In this document: piece after piece, positions 1 to 12,081 of the stretch | Numbering within the stretch: position 1 is the first letter of the stretch | Layout: the number at the start of each line of letters is the position of its first letter | From: Bubalus kerabau | Taxonomy: Eukaryota > Chordata > Mammalia > Artiodactyla > Bovidae | Assembly: GCF_029407905.1 (NCBI RefSeq) | Contig: NC_073630.1 | Location: forward strand, 38,403,001-38,467,000 | Direction of reading: 5' to 3' | Length of the DNA stretch: 64,000 nucleotides | The notes under the pieces: generated by a model | Database searches by the model: none | The model's input: only the letters and a program-made list of their open reading frames with translations | What the model was told of the DNA's origin: nothing | Translations under genes and position numbers: made by a program

Positions 1-149
1 GGTACATGAATGTAATTAAGATTGAGATTTCTTGTTATAATACATGAAATATGTCTTGTTTTAGCATGTGAAATATCTGACATTCTCTGTGGTCATGCAC
101 TTTTCCCTGGTGTTTTATTATTTTGCCTTAATATAAAATAAAGGTTAAT

Positions 150-648
150 CTAATATAAAAAGCAGAGACATTACTTTGCCAACAAAGGTCCATCTAGTCA
201 AAGCTATGGTTTTTCCAGTAGTCATGTATGAATGTGAGAGTTGGACTATAAAGAAAGCTGAGCACTGAAGAATTGATGCTTTTGAACTGTGATATTGGAG
301 AAGACTCTTGAGAGTCCCTTGGACTGCAAGAAGATCCAACCAGTCTATACTAAAGGAAATCAGTCCTGAATGTTCATTTGAAGGACTGATGTTGAAGCAG
401 AAACTCCAATATTTTGGCCACCTGATGCAAAGAACTGACTCACTGGAAAAGACTCTGATGCTAGGAAAGATTGAGGGCAGGAGGAGAAGGGGATGACAGA
501 GGATGAGATGGTTGGATGGCACCACTGACTCAATGGACATGAGTTTGAGTAAACTCTGGGAGTTGGTGATGGACAGGGAGGTCTGGCATGCTGCAGACCA
601 TTGGGTCACAGAGTTGGACACGACTGAGCGACTGAACTAAGCTGAAAT
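150..648 (+). mobile_element. BovB LINE 3' fragment (B1)
   Basis: This is the 3' end of a BovB element. It starts in the segment coding for the region after the reverse transcriptase (RT) palm and runs through the Cys/Trp-rich C-terminal tail (the stretch reading as YECESWTIKKAEH) to the 3' terminus with its GACTGAACT-type end. The frame is broken by stops near 270 and by frameshifts. The repeat 'AATATAAA' just left of the start and just after the end may be a degenerate TSD. It belongs to the older sequence class, reading ECSFEG where younger copies read GISLEG. Confidence 0.9.
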
Positions 649-719
649 GAATATAAAGTTTTACTAATGTGCCAAAGTATTTATGTGATGTTAAGCACAC
701 CTGCTTGTTTTTTACCATC

Positions 720-1000
720 TCCATTTTATTTTTTTTAATTTATCCATATCATCTAAGTTATTGTTATTTTCTTATTATTCCCTTAATATCCTTTTAATAT
801 CTATAAGTCTATGGTAATAACCTCTCTCACCTTTCATTCTTGATATTGTCAACTTTTGTAATTTTCATTTAAGTTAGACTAATTAGGGTTTTATTAATTA
901 TGCTTATATTTTCAAAGAATCAAGCATTATATTTGCTGTTAATTTCTATAAATGAGTTTATTCTATAAATAAAAGAAGTAATATCTAACTTAATTTGATA
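720..1000 (-). mobile_element. Ancient L1 ORF2 remnant, antisense
   Basis: T-rich sequence whose order of motifs resembles the reverse complement of the L1 ORF2 region between the endonuclease and RT, including a stretch ending in TTTTCAAAGAATCAAGC. It is heavily diverged and the limits are approximate. The bases from 1000 to 1450 are AT-rich and I recognise nothing in them. Confidence 0.4.
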
Positions 1001-1454
1001 CTATAATATAATTACTTGAGATTTTCAATCTATGTTAGATATTGGTATATTAATTTAGGTACAATTTATGATTTAATTATCAAACATTAAATTTTCAAAT
1101 TCAAACACAAAAAAGTACAATTATTTATTTTAAAATATTTGAAAGTCGAAATAGATATGGGCATGGATGAACCATTCTTTTTCAGAGACACTTTACCTTT
1201 AACCCCATCTCTCACTCTTATTGTCAGTTAAGTTCCTATTTTGTGTAAATATTTTGTTATAAGCACCAAGATAATGCTTTTAGAATGCTAGAAAACCACT
1301 TGACACATAAAGCTTTTAATAAACTTCTGATTTATCTTAACTTTATCATTTTCTTCTTAATTGTTAAATGCTTATGCACATGTAAGCTTAGGTTCACCAT
1401 ATATTTGTTGATTAATTAATATTGGTTCTTTTCAATTTACTACATTAGTAGCTA

Positions 1455-1830
1455 TTCTGAGTTATAATTGATATATAATGAAGCTGTACAAACTTAGAGC
1501 GTATAATTTGATGCACATTTGGCATATGGACGTAGCCATGAAATCATCACCACAATCAAAATCATGAATATATTTAGCACCCTCACAGTGCCTCTTACCC
1601 TCCTTTTCTCTCCCTTTCCAGAACTTCCCTCCCATTAGGAAAACACTGATGTGTTTTTACCCAGTATAGATTAGTTTGGATTTTCTATAGTTTTATATAA
1701 ATAAATCCACATAGCATATATTCTTATCTGGCTTCTTTCACTCAGTGTAATTATCCTGATAATCAACCATATAGTGAATATGAATAATAGTTTGTTGCTT
1801 TTCCTTTTGCTGAATAGTAGTTGTTGTCTT
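1455..1830 (-). mobile_element. L1M-type 3' end, antisense
   Basis: The sequence follows the reverse complement of an old mammalian L1 3' region: TAATTGATATATAATGAAGC, then ATCACCACAATCAA, a pyrimidine-rich stretch, ATAGATTAGTTTG, and CTTCTTTCACTCAGTGTAAT. It predates the BovB and BovA insertions, judging by its divergence. The flank from 1830 to 2630 is AT-rich; I see no gene or recognisable repeat there. Confidence 0.65.
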
Positions 1831-2634
1831 TCTTTTCTAAAGCAATTTGTAAGTTTCTAGGATCATATCTGTAACAACTTAGATAATGTTCCAAGAAAAT
1901 GTTTTCTTCAATGTGATATATTTTGTTAAAAGACATTTCTATAATTTATACAAATCAGTGCACCCCTTGAAGCAAGGTAATCTTAGATTCAATAAATAGA
2001 ATAATTGGAAATTTCTTGTTTGCTCATGTATGGCAAACACAATGTATTTAAAGAAATACACTATAAAGATGAATAATTTTTGAGAACATGGTTCCACAGA
2101 GAATCTAAACAATAATAATAAATACCTGTTATAAGTGAAGTAAAATAATAAATAACCAAAGTAAAATAACAAAGATAGCTTTACTCTTTGAGGAGCATAT
2201 ACAGGAACTTCTACTTTTCAAGTAATTTATTTGGGATATCTTTTACTTTTCCATTTAAACATTAAACATATTTTTGATAAACTTTCTTGCCAAAAGATCA
2301 ATGTTATTTCAGTTTTCAAACAATTTAATATAGCATTTTCTTTGTTACTTATAAAGTCAGAAAAAGTGACATTATTTGAATTGATAATTATTGAAGGGAA
2401 CCAAAACCATTTTAAAAAATGTTTCACTTGGAAATGATTTTATGCCTGCTAGGCATGTAAATTGTGCTGCCATCTGGCTTTAAATAATATTATGCCTCTC
2501 CAATGACTCCATAAACAAACCATAATTCAAACCACTCAAATTAATTATAAAATCCCAAAACTCACAAAGCTTCTGCTCTTCCATATCATTAACACAACCT
2601 AGAACGACTTAAAATATGGCAGATCCATTTTGAA

Positions 2635-2822
2635 GTTATGAAAGAACCTGCCTGCCAATGCAGGAGACATAAGAGATGTGGGTTCAGTCCCTGGGTTGGG
2701 AAGATCCTCTGGAGAAGGGAATGGCAATCCACTCAGTATTCTTGGCTGAAGAAACCCCTGGATAGAGCAGCCTGGAAGGCTGCTATAGTATTGCAAAGAA
2801 CTGAACTTGACTGAAGCAACCT
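2635..2822 (+). mobile_element. Bov-tA SINE, old copy
   Basis: A tRNA-derived ruminant SINE. The tRNA-like head is visible as CCTGCCTGCCAATGCAGGAG followed by a B-box-like GGTTCAGTCCC, and then the BovA body (GGAGAAGGGAATGGCAATCC). The extreme 5' end is missing and the 3' tail is diverged (CTGAACTTGACTGAAGCAAC). Confidence 0.8.
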
Positions 2823-3033
2823 AGTATACAGTAGCATGCAACAGTTAATGTAGAAGATGTTTTAAAAGAAAATGAAGAAGAACAGATTGCAATGGAGTAT
2901 TCAGATTTTGAAAGTCATATATTTACCAAAGTTAAATTGAGCTATATGATATAAATGTAGTGATAAATTTTTTTCTGTCACTCATGCTTAATATTCTTGA
3001 AAATAAGACACTTAAGTATTTGAAATGGTGTAT

Positions 3034-3704
3034 GTTATCATTTCATGGGAAATAGATGGGGAAACAGTGGAAACAGTGTCAGACTTTATTTTTCTGGGCT
3101 CCAAAATCACTGCAGATGGTGACTGCAGCCATGAAATTAAAAGACACTTACTCCTTGGAAGGAAAGTTATGACCAACCTAGGTAGCATATTCAAAAGCAG
3201 AGACATTACTTTGCGAACAAAGGTTAGTCTAGTCAAGGCTATGGTTTTTCCTGTGGTCATGTATGGATGTGCGAGCTGGACTGTGAAGAAGGCTGAGTGC
3301 CGAAGATTGATGCTTTTGAACTGTGGTGTTGGAGAAGACTCTTGAGAGTCCCTTGGACTGCAAGGAGATCCAACCAGTCCATTCTGAAGGAGATCAGCCC
3401 TGGGATTTCTTTGGAAGGAATGATGCTAAAGCTGAAACTCCAGTACTTTGGCCACCTCATGCGAAGAGTTTGACTCATTGGAAAAAACTCTGATGGGAGG
3501 GAAAAATCCCTCTGGGAGGGATTGGGGGCAAGAGGAGAAGGGGACGACAGAGGATGAGATGGCTGGATGGTATCACTGACTCGATGGACGTGAGTCTCAG
3601 TGAACTCCAGGAGTTGGTGATGGACAGGGAGGCCTGGTGTGCTGCAATTCATGGGGTCGCAAGGAGTCAGACACAACTGAGCGACTGATCTGATCTGATG
3701 TTGT
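3034..3704 (+). mobile_element. BovB LINE 3' fragment (B2), young class
   Basis: Starts at the segment reading SWEIDGETVETVSDFIFLGSKITADGDCSHEIKR, downstream of the RT palm, and runs to the 3' terminus. It ends in a short CTGAT repeat (CTGATCTGATCTGATG). The first 106 codons are open (3025-3345), then a 1-base change shifts the frame before the C-terminal segment. Sequence is close to the young BovB class (GGGATTTCTTTGGAAGG). A duplicated 'GGGAGG(G)' tract near 3498-3522 disrupts the arginine-rich tail. Confidence 0.92.
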
Positions 3705-3754
3705 CTAAATTACTTAGTAGGTCATGAAGTTTGTATCTTACTGGTTTGTCAACC

Positions 3755-3985
3755 AGTATTCATTCATTCAGTCAAAAATATCTTAAATCCCCATTATGAA
3801 GAAACACCAAGTTAGGTGTTCATTTACATTTGTGACAAACCAGATATATAATCTCTGTCTTGATTAGTTTACAATCTAGGTGTGAGTTAGGAAATAAGCA
3901 GTTACCCATATCAGAAGACAGGTAATCATAAAAAGTGATGAAGTAAGGAAATAACAGGGGGGATTATACTGGGCTGTTGAGAACC
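3755..3985. repeat. Possible ancient mammalian repeat (L2-like)
   Basis: Starts with ATTCATTCATTCAGTCAAAAA, a common edge of mammalian L2-type repeats. It continues through segments resembling the usual CAGTCTAG and AATAAGCA blocks. Divergence is high, so the family call is tentative. Confidence 0.35.
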
Positions 3986-3999
3986 TGGCTCAGGGGTTT

Positions 4000-4216
4000 A
4001 GATGAACGAGTCGCCAGTCCAGGTTCGATGCATGATACTGGATGCTTGGGGCTGGTGCACTGGGACGACCCAGAGGGATGGTATGGGGAGGGAGGAGGGA
4101 GGAGGGTTCAGGAAGGGGAACACATGTATACCTGTGGTGGATTCATTTCAATATTTGGCAAAAACCAATACAATATTGTAAAGTTTAAAAATAAAATTAA
4201 AAAAAAAAAGAAAGAA
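4000..4216 (+). mobile_element. 5'-truncated ruminant L1 3' end (L1_BT type)
   Basis: Contains the typical ruminant L1 3' UTR order: GCCAGTCCAGGTTCGATGCA, GGATGCTTGGGGCTGGTGCA, GGGACGACCCAGAGGGATGG, a GGGAGGAGG run, CACATGTATACCTGTGG and CAATACAATATTGTAAAG, ending in an A-rich tail. It abuts the truncated 5' edge of BovB B3, so it may have inserted at or near that boundary. No convincing TSD is visible. Confidence 0.85.
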
Positions 4217-4221
4217 AACTG

Positions 4222-6046
4222 AAGAACTAGGACGGAGGTTTGTGGCACTGTATAGGAGGCAAGGATCAAGACCATCCCCAAGAAAAAGGAATACAAAATG
4301 GCAAAATGGTTGTCTGACAAGGCCTTACAAATAGCTTAGAAAAGAAGAGAAGTGAAAGGCAAAGGAGAAAAGGAAAGATATACCCATTTGAGCATAGAGT
4401 TCCAAAGAACAGCAAGGAGTGATAAGAAAGCCTTCCTCGGTGATCAATGCAAAGAAATAGAGGAAAGCAATAAAATGGGAAAGCCTAGAGATCTCTTCAA
4501 GAAAATTAGAGATACCAAGGGAACATTTCATGCACAATACAGGACAGAAATGGTATGGATCTATTAAGAAGAGGTGGCAAGAATACACAGAAGAACTATA
4601 CAAAAAAGATCTTCACGACCCAGATAATCATGATGGTGTAATCACCCACTTAGAACCAGATATCCTGGAATGCAAAGTCAAGTGGCCCTTAGGAAGCATC
4701 ATTATAAACAAAGCTAGTGGAGGTGAAGGAATTCCAGTTGAGCTATTCCAAATTGTAAAAGATGATGCTGTGAAAGTGCTGCACTCAATATGCCAGCAAA
4801 TTTGGACAACTCAGCAGTGGCCACAGGACTGGAAAAAAGTCAGTTTTCATTCCAATCCCAAAGAAAGGCAATGCCAAAGAATCTTCAAACTACCACATGA
4901 TTGCACTCATCTCACATGTTAGCAAAGTAATGCTCTAAATTCTCCAAGCTAGGCTTCAACAGTGTGTGAACTGTGAATTTCCCTGTGTTCAAGCTGGATT
5001 TAGAAATGGCAGAGAAGCCAGAGATCAAATTGCCAACATCTGCTTGATCATTGAAAAAGCAAGAGAGTTCCAGAAAAACATATATTTCTGCTTTATTGAT
5101 TATGCCAAAGCCTTTGACTGTGTGAATCACAACAAACTGTGGAAAATTCTGAAAGAGATGGGAATATGCAGGTCAAGAAGCTCCAGTTAGAACTGTACAT
5201 GGAACAGCAGACTGGTTCGATATCAAGAAAGGCATACATCAAGGCTGTATATTATCACCCTACTTATTTAACTTATATGCAGAGTACATCATGAGAAATG
5301 CCAGACTGGATGAAGCACAAGCTGGAATCAAGATTCCCAGGAGAAATGTCAATAACCTCAGCTATGCAGATCTGAGAAAATTGAGATATGCAGCTATTGA
5401 AGCATTGTGACAGAAAGTGAAGAAGAACTAAAGAGCCTCTTGATGAAACTGAAAGGAGACTGAAAAAGTTGGCTTAAAACTCAACATTTAGAAAACTAAG
5501 ATCATGGCATCTGGTCCCATCACTTCATGGCATATAGATGGGGATACAGGGACAGACTTTATCTTTTGGGGCTCCAAAGTACTACAGATGGTGACTGAAG
5601 CCAAGAAATTAAGATGCTTGCTCCTTGGAAGGAAAGTTATGACCAACCTAGACAGCATATTAAAAAGCAGAGACATTACTTTGCCAACAAAGGTCCGTCT
5701 AGTCAAGGCTATGGTTTTTCCAGTAGTCATGTATGGATATGAGAGTTGGACTATAAAGAAAGCTGAGCACCAAAGAGTTGATGCTTTTGGACTGTGGTGT
5801 TTGAGAAGACTCTCGAGAGTCTCTTGGATTCAAGGTGATCCAACCAGTCCATCCTAAAGGAAATCAGTCCTGAATATTCATTTGGAAGGACTGATGTTGA
5901 AGCTGAAACTCCAATACTTTGGCCACCTGATGCAAAGAACTGACTCATTTGAAAAGGCCCTGATGCTGGGAAAGATTGAAGGTGGGAGGAGAAGCAGACA
6001 ACAGAGGATGCAATTGTTATATGGCATCACCAACTCAATGCGTGTG
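4222..6046 (+). mobile_element. BovB LINE fragment (B3), both ends truncated
   Basis: Starts after the endonuclease domain, at the linker (KKKEYKMAKW-like, then NAEFQR-type KDLFKKIRDTKG). It continues through RT motifs (QAGFRNGREARDQIANICLI at about 4990-5050 and FIDYAKAFD near 5095-5120) to the C-terminal tail. The frame is shifted several times. A deletion removes the PDHLTCLL segment near 5165, and the YADD catalytic motif is destroyed near 5366 (YAD followed by an insertion). The copy stops inside the tail near 6046, before the BovB 3' terminus. Confidence 0.92.
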
Positions 6047-6438
6047 AGTTTGAAATTCATAATTTTTTGCAGTTTCATTTCAGGAATTAAGTAAATATCC
6101 AAAGAATTTTATTTAACATACCATTTACTATAATATCAACTTGAAGTAAGTATATGTTTCGGTGAATGGAGAATTGTTTAAATGACTTTTAAACAAGAAC
6201 AGGCTTGTTAATCAATTCTACTTTAATTTATTTCACATTTATTTATAGGTCTCCCAGTATGTATAGTATATTAGTCTAGATACTGATAATTGTGGATCCT
6301 TGCAATAAGCAGGAAAGCAAAGGTCTAACATTAAGTGGAATTGCTGCAGAGAATCTTACAAGTGATAAGTTTTACACAGAGTCTTCCAGCTGCTCTTTTC
6401 AACAACCAAAATTGGATGTATATGTCAAGGACTTCATT
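6047..6438. other. Unassigned AT-rich DNA
   Basis: I see no coding signal and no repeat I can name between the end of B3 and the Bov-A2 target site. Confidence 0.5.
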
Positions 6439-6450
6439 TATCACAATATT

Positions 6451-6717
6451 GCTGCTAAGTCGCTTTAGTCGTGTCCAACTCTGTGCGACCCCATAGACGG
6501 CAGCCCACCAGGCTCCCCCGTCCCTGGGATTCTCCAGGCAAGAACACTGGAGTGGGTTGCCATTTCCTTCTCCAATGCATGAAAGTGAAAAGTGAAAGTG
6601 AAGTCGCTCAGTCGTGTCTGACCCTCAGCGACCCCATAGACTACAGCCTACCAGGCTCCTCTGTCCATGGGATTTTCCAGGCAAGAGTACTGGAGTGGGT
6701 TGTCATTGCCTTCTCCG
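6451..6717 (-). mobile_element. Bov-A2 SINE with 12-bp TSD
   Basis: A full dimeric Bov-A2 in antisense. The first BovA unit runs from GCTGCTAAGTCGC to the AATGCATGAAAGTGAAAAGTG linker, and the second from GAAGTCGCTCAGTCGTGTC to CATTGCCTTCTCC. Perfect TSDs TATCACAATATT lie at 6439-6450 and 6718-6729, so both boundaries are exact. It looks recent. Confidence 0.96.
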
Positions 6718-6729
6718 TATCACAATATT

Positions 6730-7364
6730 ACAGTCCTTCAATTATAAATATTTTTTAAATATTGACTCAAATTTTTAATAGAATTTAAGAAATATGGACC
6801 TCCCATGCACTATATTTTATTACATTTGTCTTTTCAGTACTTTTAAGCTCTATACAATTGTATACACACATACAACATATTTATTCAGTAAATTTAGGAT
6901 GTTTTATAATAATTTATTAAAAATTATATTTTTATTTTCACTCCAATATCCATCACTCATACTTATCAATATATATTCTTTAACTACCAATATCTTATAA
7001 TAATAATATTCACAAGTATAAAATGAGGACCAGTTCTCTAAAACAGTTGAAGTTAAATCACCCAGTATATAATTATATCAATTTCTAAGAAAACACTCTG
7101 AACAGGACAAATTTTCGGAATGCCATGTTAATTATTTTAGTGAATTAAATTGTGTTATTAAAGAAATTCAAGAATGTAATAATCTGCTATGATTAAATTA
7201 TTTTTATGTCATTAACAACCCCTCAATGTAAAATATGTTGTGAGATTTTCATTATTTTAGTTAAATGGTAATTCGAAGTGGGATTCTATTTAAAATAGCC
7301 AAATAAAAATAATAACAATATGGTAACAAGGGAAGGTTATAACTTAGAACTATAAAAGACAGCA
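6730..7364. other. Unassigned AT-rich DNA
   Basis: Very AT-rich sequence with short runs. Small open frames occur here but none has any recognisable motif. Confidence 0.5.
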
Positions 7365-7465
7365 CCTGTGGCAGATTCATTTTGATATTTGGCAAAACTA
7401 ATACAATTATGTAAAGTTTAAAAATAAAATAAAATTTAAAAAAAAGAAAAAGAAAAAAAAAACAC
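7365..7465 (+). mobile_element. Very short L1_BT-type 3' end
   Basis: About 70 bases of the ruminant L1 3' terminus (CACCTGTGGCAGATTCATTT through ATTTGGCAAAACTAATACAA) followed by an A-rich tail broken by single G residues. It is an extreme 5' truncation. I could not identify a TSD. Confidence 0.85.
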
Positions 7466-7559
7466 AAATATCTGGAATTCTTTTGAATGATATACTATGT
7501 AACTATTTAAATTTTTAATCCTTGAGTGTCAATCGATTATTTTAAGTGTAGTTTAATTT

Positions 7560-8345
7560 TTTTAATTTTTTTTTTTACTGAAGTATAACTGATTTACAAT
7601 GTTGTGCTAATTTCTGCTGTACAAAGAGATCCAATTATACATATATATTCTTTTCCATTATGATTTATCATAGAATACTGTATGTAGTTCCCTGTGCTAT
7701 ACTGTAAAACCTTGTTGGTTATTCATCCTATATATAATAACTTGCATCTGCTAATCTTAAACTCTCAATCCACCTTTCCCTCAACTCCTTCTCACCTTGG
7801 CAACTACAAACGTGTTTTCTATGTCCAAGAGTCTGTTTCTATTTTGTAGACAGATTCGTGTTATATTTTAGATTTCAAATATAAGTGATAAGTGGTATTT
7901 GTCTTTCTCTTACTGAATTACTTCACTTAGTATGATAATATTTACTTGTATCCATGTTGCAGCAAATGGCATTATTTTGTTCTTTCTAATGGCTGAGTTG
8001 TATTCCGTTGCATATAGGTACTACATCATCTTTATCCAGTCACTTGTCAATGAACACATATTTCTACATCTTGGTTATTGTGAATAATGCTGTTATGAAC
8101 ATAGGGGTGCATGTATCTTTTTGAATTCTAGTTTTGTCTGGATATGTACTGAGCAAGATTACTGTATCATATGGAATTCTATTTTTGGTTTTCACAGTGG
8201 CTGCACCACCTTACACTCCTACCATGTGGAGGAAGTTTCCCTTTTCTCCACACCTCTCTAGCAGTTGTTATTTGCAGAAATTTTAATGATGGCCATTCTG
8301 ACCAATATAAGGTGATACCTCATCATAGTTTTGATTTGCAGCCAT
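7560..8345 (-). mobile_element. L1 3' end, antisense
   Basis: Reverse complement of an artiodactyl L1 3' UTR and distal ORF2. It opens with a poly(T) tract, then GAAGTATAACTGATTTACAA, GTGCTATACTG, CCTATATATAATAACTTGCA, and further right AATGGCTGAGTTGTATTCC and GGCCATTCTGACCAATATAA. It ends near GTTTTGATTTGCA, which is L1-like up to there. Confidence 0.88.
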
Positions 8346-8979
8346 AAATGAAGTATAAATCTTAATTTTTTCTTTTTTTTATTTTATTCTTTATAAATAA
8401 TTAAATCCTAGGACAATCCAGCAACAGTGCATTATTTTTTCAGTTACACAATTTCATTATCAACCTTATTATATTTACCTATTTTAAAATAAATATTAAA
8501 GGAACTACTCAATAAATCTGGGGCTAGCCTGCATTACCCTTACTTGTAAAAGACACCTTTTAGGCACCACTTATTTAGTTATAAACATTGTAAAGAAGAA
8601 AAACGCTATTGCTAAAAATAATAGACTGAAGTATTAAAATAGCAGAAAAGAGGGAGAAGCTGCAGAAATAATTTTCCATAGTTTTTCAGACAGGTATTTA
8701 AAAAACAAACAAACAAACAAATAAATGGTGATAGCTCCTCTTTGCTATCTTAGCATCCTTGATTTTGTCATCTCTCTTTTTTGAATAGACTCACATGTTA
8801 TATTTGAATAGTCACCAAAGAATATGCATCAACGGCCACAGATTGCATGAAAACATCCCCAAGTTTTAGTGCTCAAGGATATGTACATTAATACCATTTG
8901 AAAAATATGCTAAAATACCTAGACTAACAAAATTATAGGAACACCAAAGATTAGCAATGATGGAAAACAAGTAAAAGAT
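8346..8979. other. Unassigned AT-rich DNA with a short (AAAC)n tract
   Basis: No gene or named repeat recognised. A short tetranucleotide tract (AAACAAACAAACAAAT) lies at about 8702-8724. Confidence 0.5.
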
Positions 8980-9245
8980 TCATATTTCTGATAGAAGTGT
9001 TAAAAGTTAACACCACTTTGGAAAACAGATACAGCAATTTCATTTCAGATAAACAATTTCATTTCCAGGATAAATAAAAACATATCCACCCAAAGCAGTT
9101 TTGTGTACAATAATCAAAAAGTAGAAACCACTCAAATGTTCAACAAACAGCTCAGTTTATATCCATAAAATGGAATAGTGCTCAGTAAAAAAAAAAAAAA
9201 AAACAAATTACTGATACAACAACATGAATAAATCTCAAAAGTATT
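8980..9245 (+). mobile_element. Old L1 3' region, sense
   Basis: Matches the usual order of an old L1 distal region: GGAAAACAGATACAGCAATT, TGTACAATAATCAAAAAGTAG, CTCAAATGTTCAACA, ATGGAATAGTGCTCAGT, an internal A run, then AACATGAATAAATCTCAAAA. It is diverged and has no clear tail. Confidence 0.6.
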
Positions 9246-9507
9246 ATGGAAAAAAAGCAAGGTAACCGATTTTTGATGTAATTTACATGGATTCTTATCT
9301 CCAATGAGACATTAGTTTGGTAACTCCACTGTGATTAATACATATACTTGTCTTCTCTTCAGTGAATATAATGATGAATTTGTTCAAAAACACTCATGAG
9401 TTCACTTAGAAACATTTATTATTTCCTATTGTGTTCAAAGCACTATATTATTAGATTCTGGTTATAATATGCTTAACAGATATGTCCCCAGTTGTCATAT
9501 GTGTTGT

Positions 9508-10798
9508 TTTTTTAGTCACTAAATCAAGTCTCTTTGGCACCCAAGGACTGCAGCACACCAGGCTTTCCTGTCCTTCACAATCTCCCAGACTTTGCTCAGA
9601 CTTATGTTCATTGAGTCAGTGATGCTATTCAATCATCTCTTCCTCTGTCACCCCCGTCTCTTGCCCTCAGTCTTTCCCAGTATCAGAGTCTTTCCCAATG
9701 AGTCAACTCGACTCTGTGCATTAGGTGGCCAAAGTATTGGAGCTTCAGCTTCAGCATCAGTACCTCCAATGAATATTCAGGGTTGACTTCCTTTAGGAGT
9801 GACTGGTTTGATCTCCTTGCAGTCCAAAAGATTCTCAAGAGTCTTGGCCAGCACCACACTTGGAAAGCATCAATTCTTCAGCAATTAGCCTTCGTTATGG
9901 TCTAACTCTCAAATCTGTACATGACTACTGGAAAAAACAGTCTTGACTATATGGACCTTTTTGGCAAAGTGATCTCTTTGCATTTTAGTATGCTGTGTAG
10001 GTTTGTCATAGCTTTCCTTTCAAGGAGTTAAGTGTCTTCTAATTTCATGGCTGCAGTTGCTGTTGGCAGTGATTTTGGAGCCCAAGAAAATAAAACTGTT
10101 TCTACTTTTTCTCTACCTATTTGCTATGAAGTAAAGTGACCAGATGATTTTAGTTTTTCAAATGTTCAGTTTTAAGCCAGCTTTTTTACTCCTTTTTTCA
10201 TCCTCATCAAAAGGCTCTTAAGTTCCTTTTTGATTTCTATCATTAGACTGGTATCATCTGCATATCTGAGGTTGTTGATATTTTTCTTGGAAATCTTGAT
10301 TCCAACTTGTGCTTCATCCAGTCCGGCATTTCACACGATGTACTTTGCATATAAGTTAAATAAACAGTGTGACAATATACAGCCTTAATGTACTGTTTTC
10401 CCAATTTTGAACCAGTTGTTCCATGTATGGTTCCAAATGTTGCTTTTTGACCTGCATATAGGTTTTTCAGGAGACAAGTAAAGTGATCTGGTATGCCCAT
10501 CTCTTGAAGAATTTCCCCCAGTTTGTTGTAATCCACACAGTCAAAAGCTTTAGCATAGTCAATGAAGCAGAAGTAGATCTTTTTCTGGAATTCCTTTGCT
10601 TTATGATCCCATGAATGTTGGCAATTTGATCTTTGATACTTCTGCCTTTTCTAAATCCAGCTTGAATATCTGGAAGTTCTCAGTTCACATACTGCTAAAG
10701 CCTAGCTTGAAGAATTTTGAACATTACCTTGCTAGCATGTGAAATGAATGCAATTGTATGGTAGTTTAAACATTCTTTGGCATTGTCCTTCTTTGGGA
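9508..10798 (-). mobile_element. BovB LINE fragment (B4), oldest class
   Basis: Antisense BovB running from the 3' terminus (left) to the RT core (right). The RT region is readable on the minus strand near 10243-10536 (MDYNKLGEILQEMGIPDHFTCLLKNLYAGQ). Many substitutions, stops and frameshifts are present. The 3' terminus lacks the pentamer tail of younger copies and begins with a short T run before AGTCACTAAATC. It ends in the segment after RT motif 1, at CCTTCTTTGGGAGTT. Confidence 0.9.
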
Positions 10799-10834
10799 GT
10801 TGTCATATAGAAATGTGAAAAGTACAATAATTAT

Positions 10835-10985
10835 AATCTCTAATTTGGCAGATTATGAAACTGAAGTATACAGTGTTAGCAAAGACTCAGAATGACTTAA
10901 TAAAATTGCCCATTAAATACTGAAATTGACACGCAGGCTCTGGCAGTCCTGTTCCATACCCTATACCTTTCCTCTCCACCCTAGA
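10835..10985 (+). repeat. MIR SINE remnant
   Basis: The order 'GCAGATTATGAAACTGAAG', 'GACTTAATAAAATTGCCCA', 'CAGGCTCTGGCAGTCCTGTT' matches the MIR core (ATGAGGAAACTGAGG, TTAAGTAACTTGCCCA, CAGAGC...). It is old and diverged. Confidence 0.5.
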
Positions 10986-11156
10986 GTGCATTCTTAAATG
11001 TTAAGATGAGGAATGTGAAAAATAGTGAGTTTGGGAGTGGCTAAACAGGTATGGTATTGTGTAGGATGATCAGAAATAGGGACATTACAGCAAAATAACA
11101 CAAATGATCAGCCTAGAGAGCATAAAGAGAAGGGATCCCAGACATAAGACAGTATA

Positions 11157-11302
11157 GTGTGTGTGTGGATGTGTATGTTAGTCTCTCAGTCTTGTCCAAC
11201 TCTTTGAGACCACATGAACTGTAGCCTGCTAGGTTCCTCTGTCCATGGGATTCTCCGTGCAAAAATACTGGAATGGGTTTCCATTCTCTTCTCCAGGACC
11301 AT
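11157..11302 (-). mobile_element. BovA-body SINE fragment with short (TG)n edge
   Basis: Antisense BovA sequence from TCTCTCAGTCTTGTCCAACT through CATGGGATTCTCCGTGCAAA to CCATTCTCTTCTCCAGGA. It is preceded by a short GTGTGTGTG tract at 11157-11170. The tRNA-like half of a Bov-tA is absent, so this is a 5'-truncated copy. Confidence 0.85.
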
Positions 11303-11539
11303 AGTTTGTTTGATTTCCTCTCCTGTAATATAAGAAAATACAACTTGATGAAATATATGAAATAATTGTTTAAAGGTATTGTGCACCACACAGCACACTC
11401 AAATCATCTTTGAGAAAAAGGGAACATTAGCTGAAACCTACTTCTCCCTGCCTGGGGTCAATTTTCTAATGGAGATACAGGAGCAGAAGCCCAAGCAGAG
11501 GGATCTGAGGAGAAGGAAATAGACATTTGAAATTGGTGA

Positions 11540-12078
11540 GATGGCTAGAATTTATGATGCAACCTGTTCCTTAAATGTCTGGTAAAATTCACCAATGAAT
11601 TCATTCAGATTTGAGACTGTTTCAGTAGTTGCTAGTTATTGATTCAATTTCTTTAATAGATATGGGCCTATACAGATTGTTCTTTTCTTCAACAAGTGTT
11701 GGCAGATTGTGTCTTTCAAGAAATTGATTCATCCAGATTTTCAAATTTATGGGCTAAAGTTCATAATGTTCTTAGGTTATCTTTTAACTACTATGGAATT
11801 TATAGAGATATTTGCTTTTTCATTTCTGATATTAATTGCATTCTCTTAATTTTTTTCATAGTTAGCCTTGCTAGAGGTTTATTGATTTTATTAATCTTTC
11901 CAAAGAATCAGCTTTTTGGTTTTGCTGATTTTTTCCTGTTGATTTTTTGTTTTCAATTTCATTGATATCTGCTCTAACAATTATTACTCATTTTCTTCTG
12001 CCCACTCTGGATTAATTTGCCCTTCTCTTTCTACTTAGGCTAGATCTGAGACTATTGACGTTTTGTCTTTCTTTTTTA
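11540..12078 (-). mobile_element. Old L1 ORF2 piece, antisense
   Basis: Reverse complement of L1 ORF2 between endonuclease and RT: AATTCACCAATGAATTCATT, ATTGATTCAATTTCTTTAATAG, GCTAGAGGTTTATTGATTTT and CCAAAGAATCAGCTTTTTGG. It lies left of the poly(T) of the next L1, so the two are separate insertions or a rearranged pair. The bases from 11303 to 11540 are unassigned. Confidence 0.75.
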
Positions 12079-12081
12079 TTC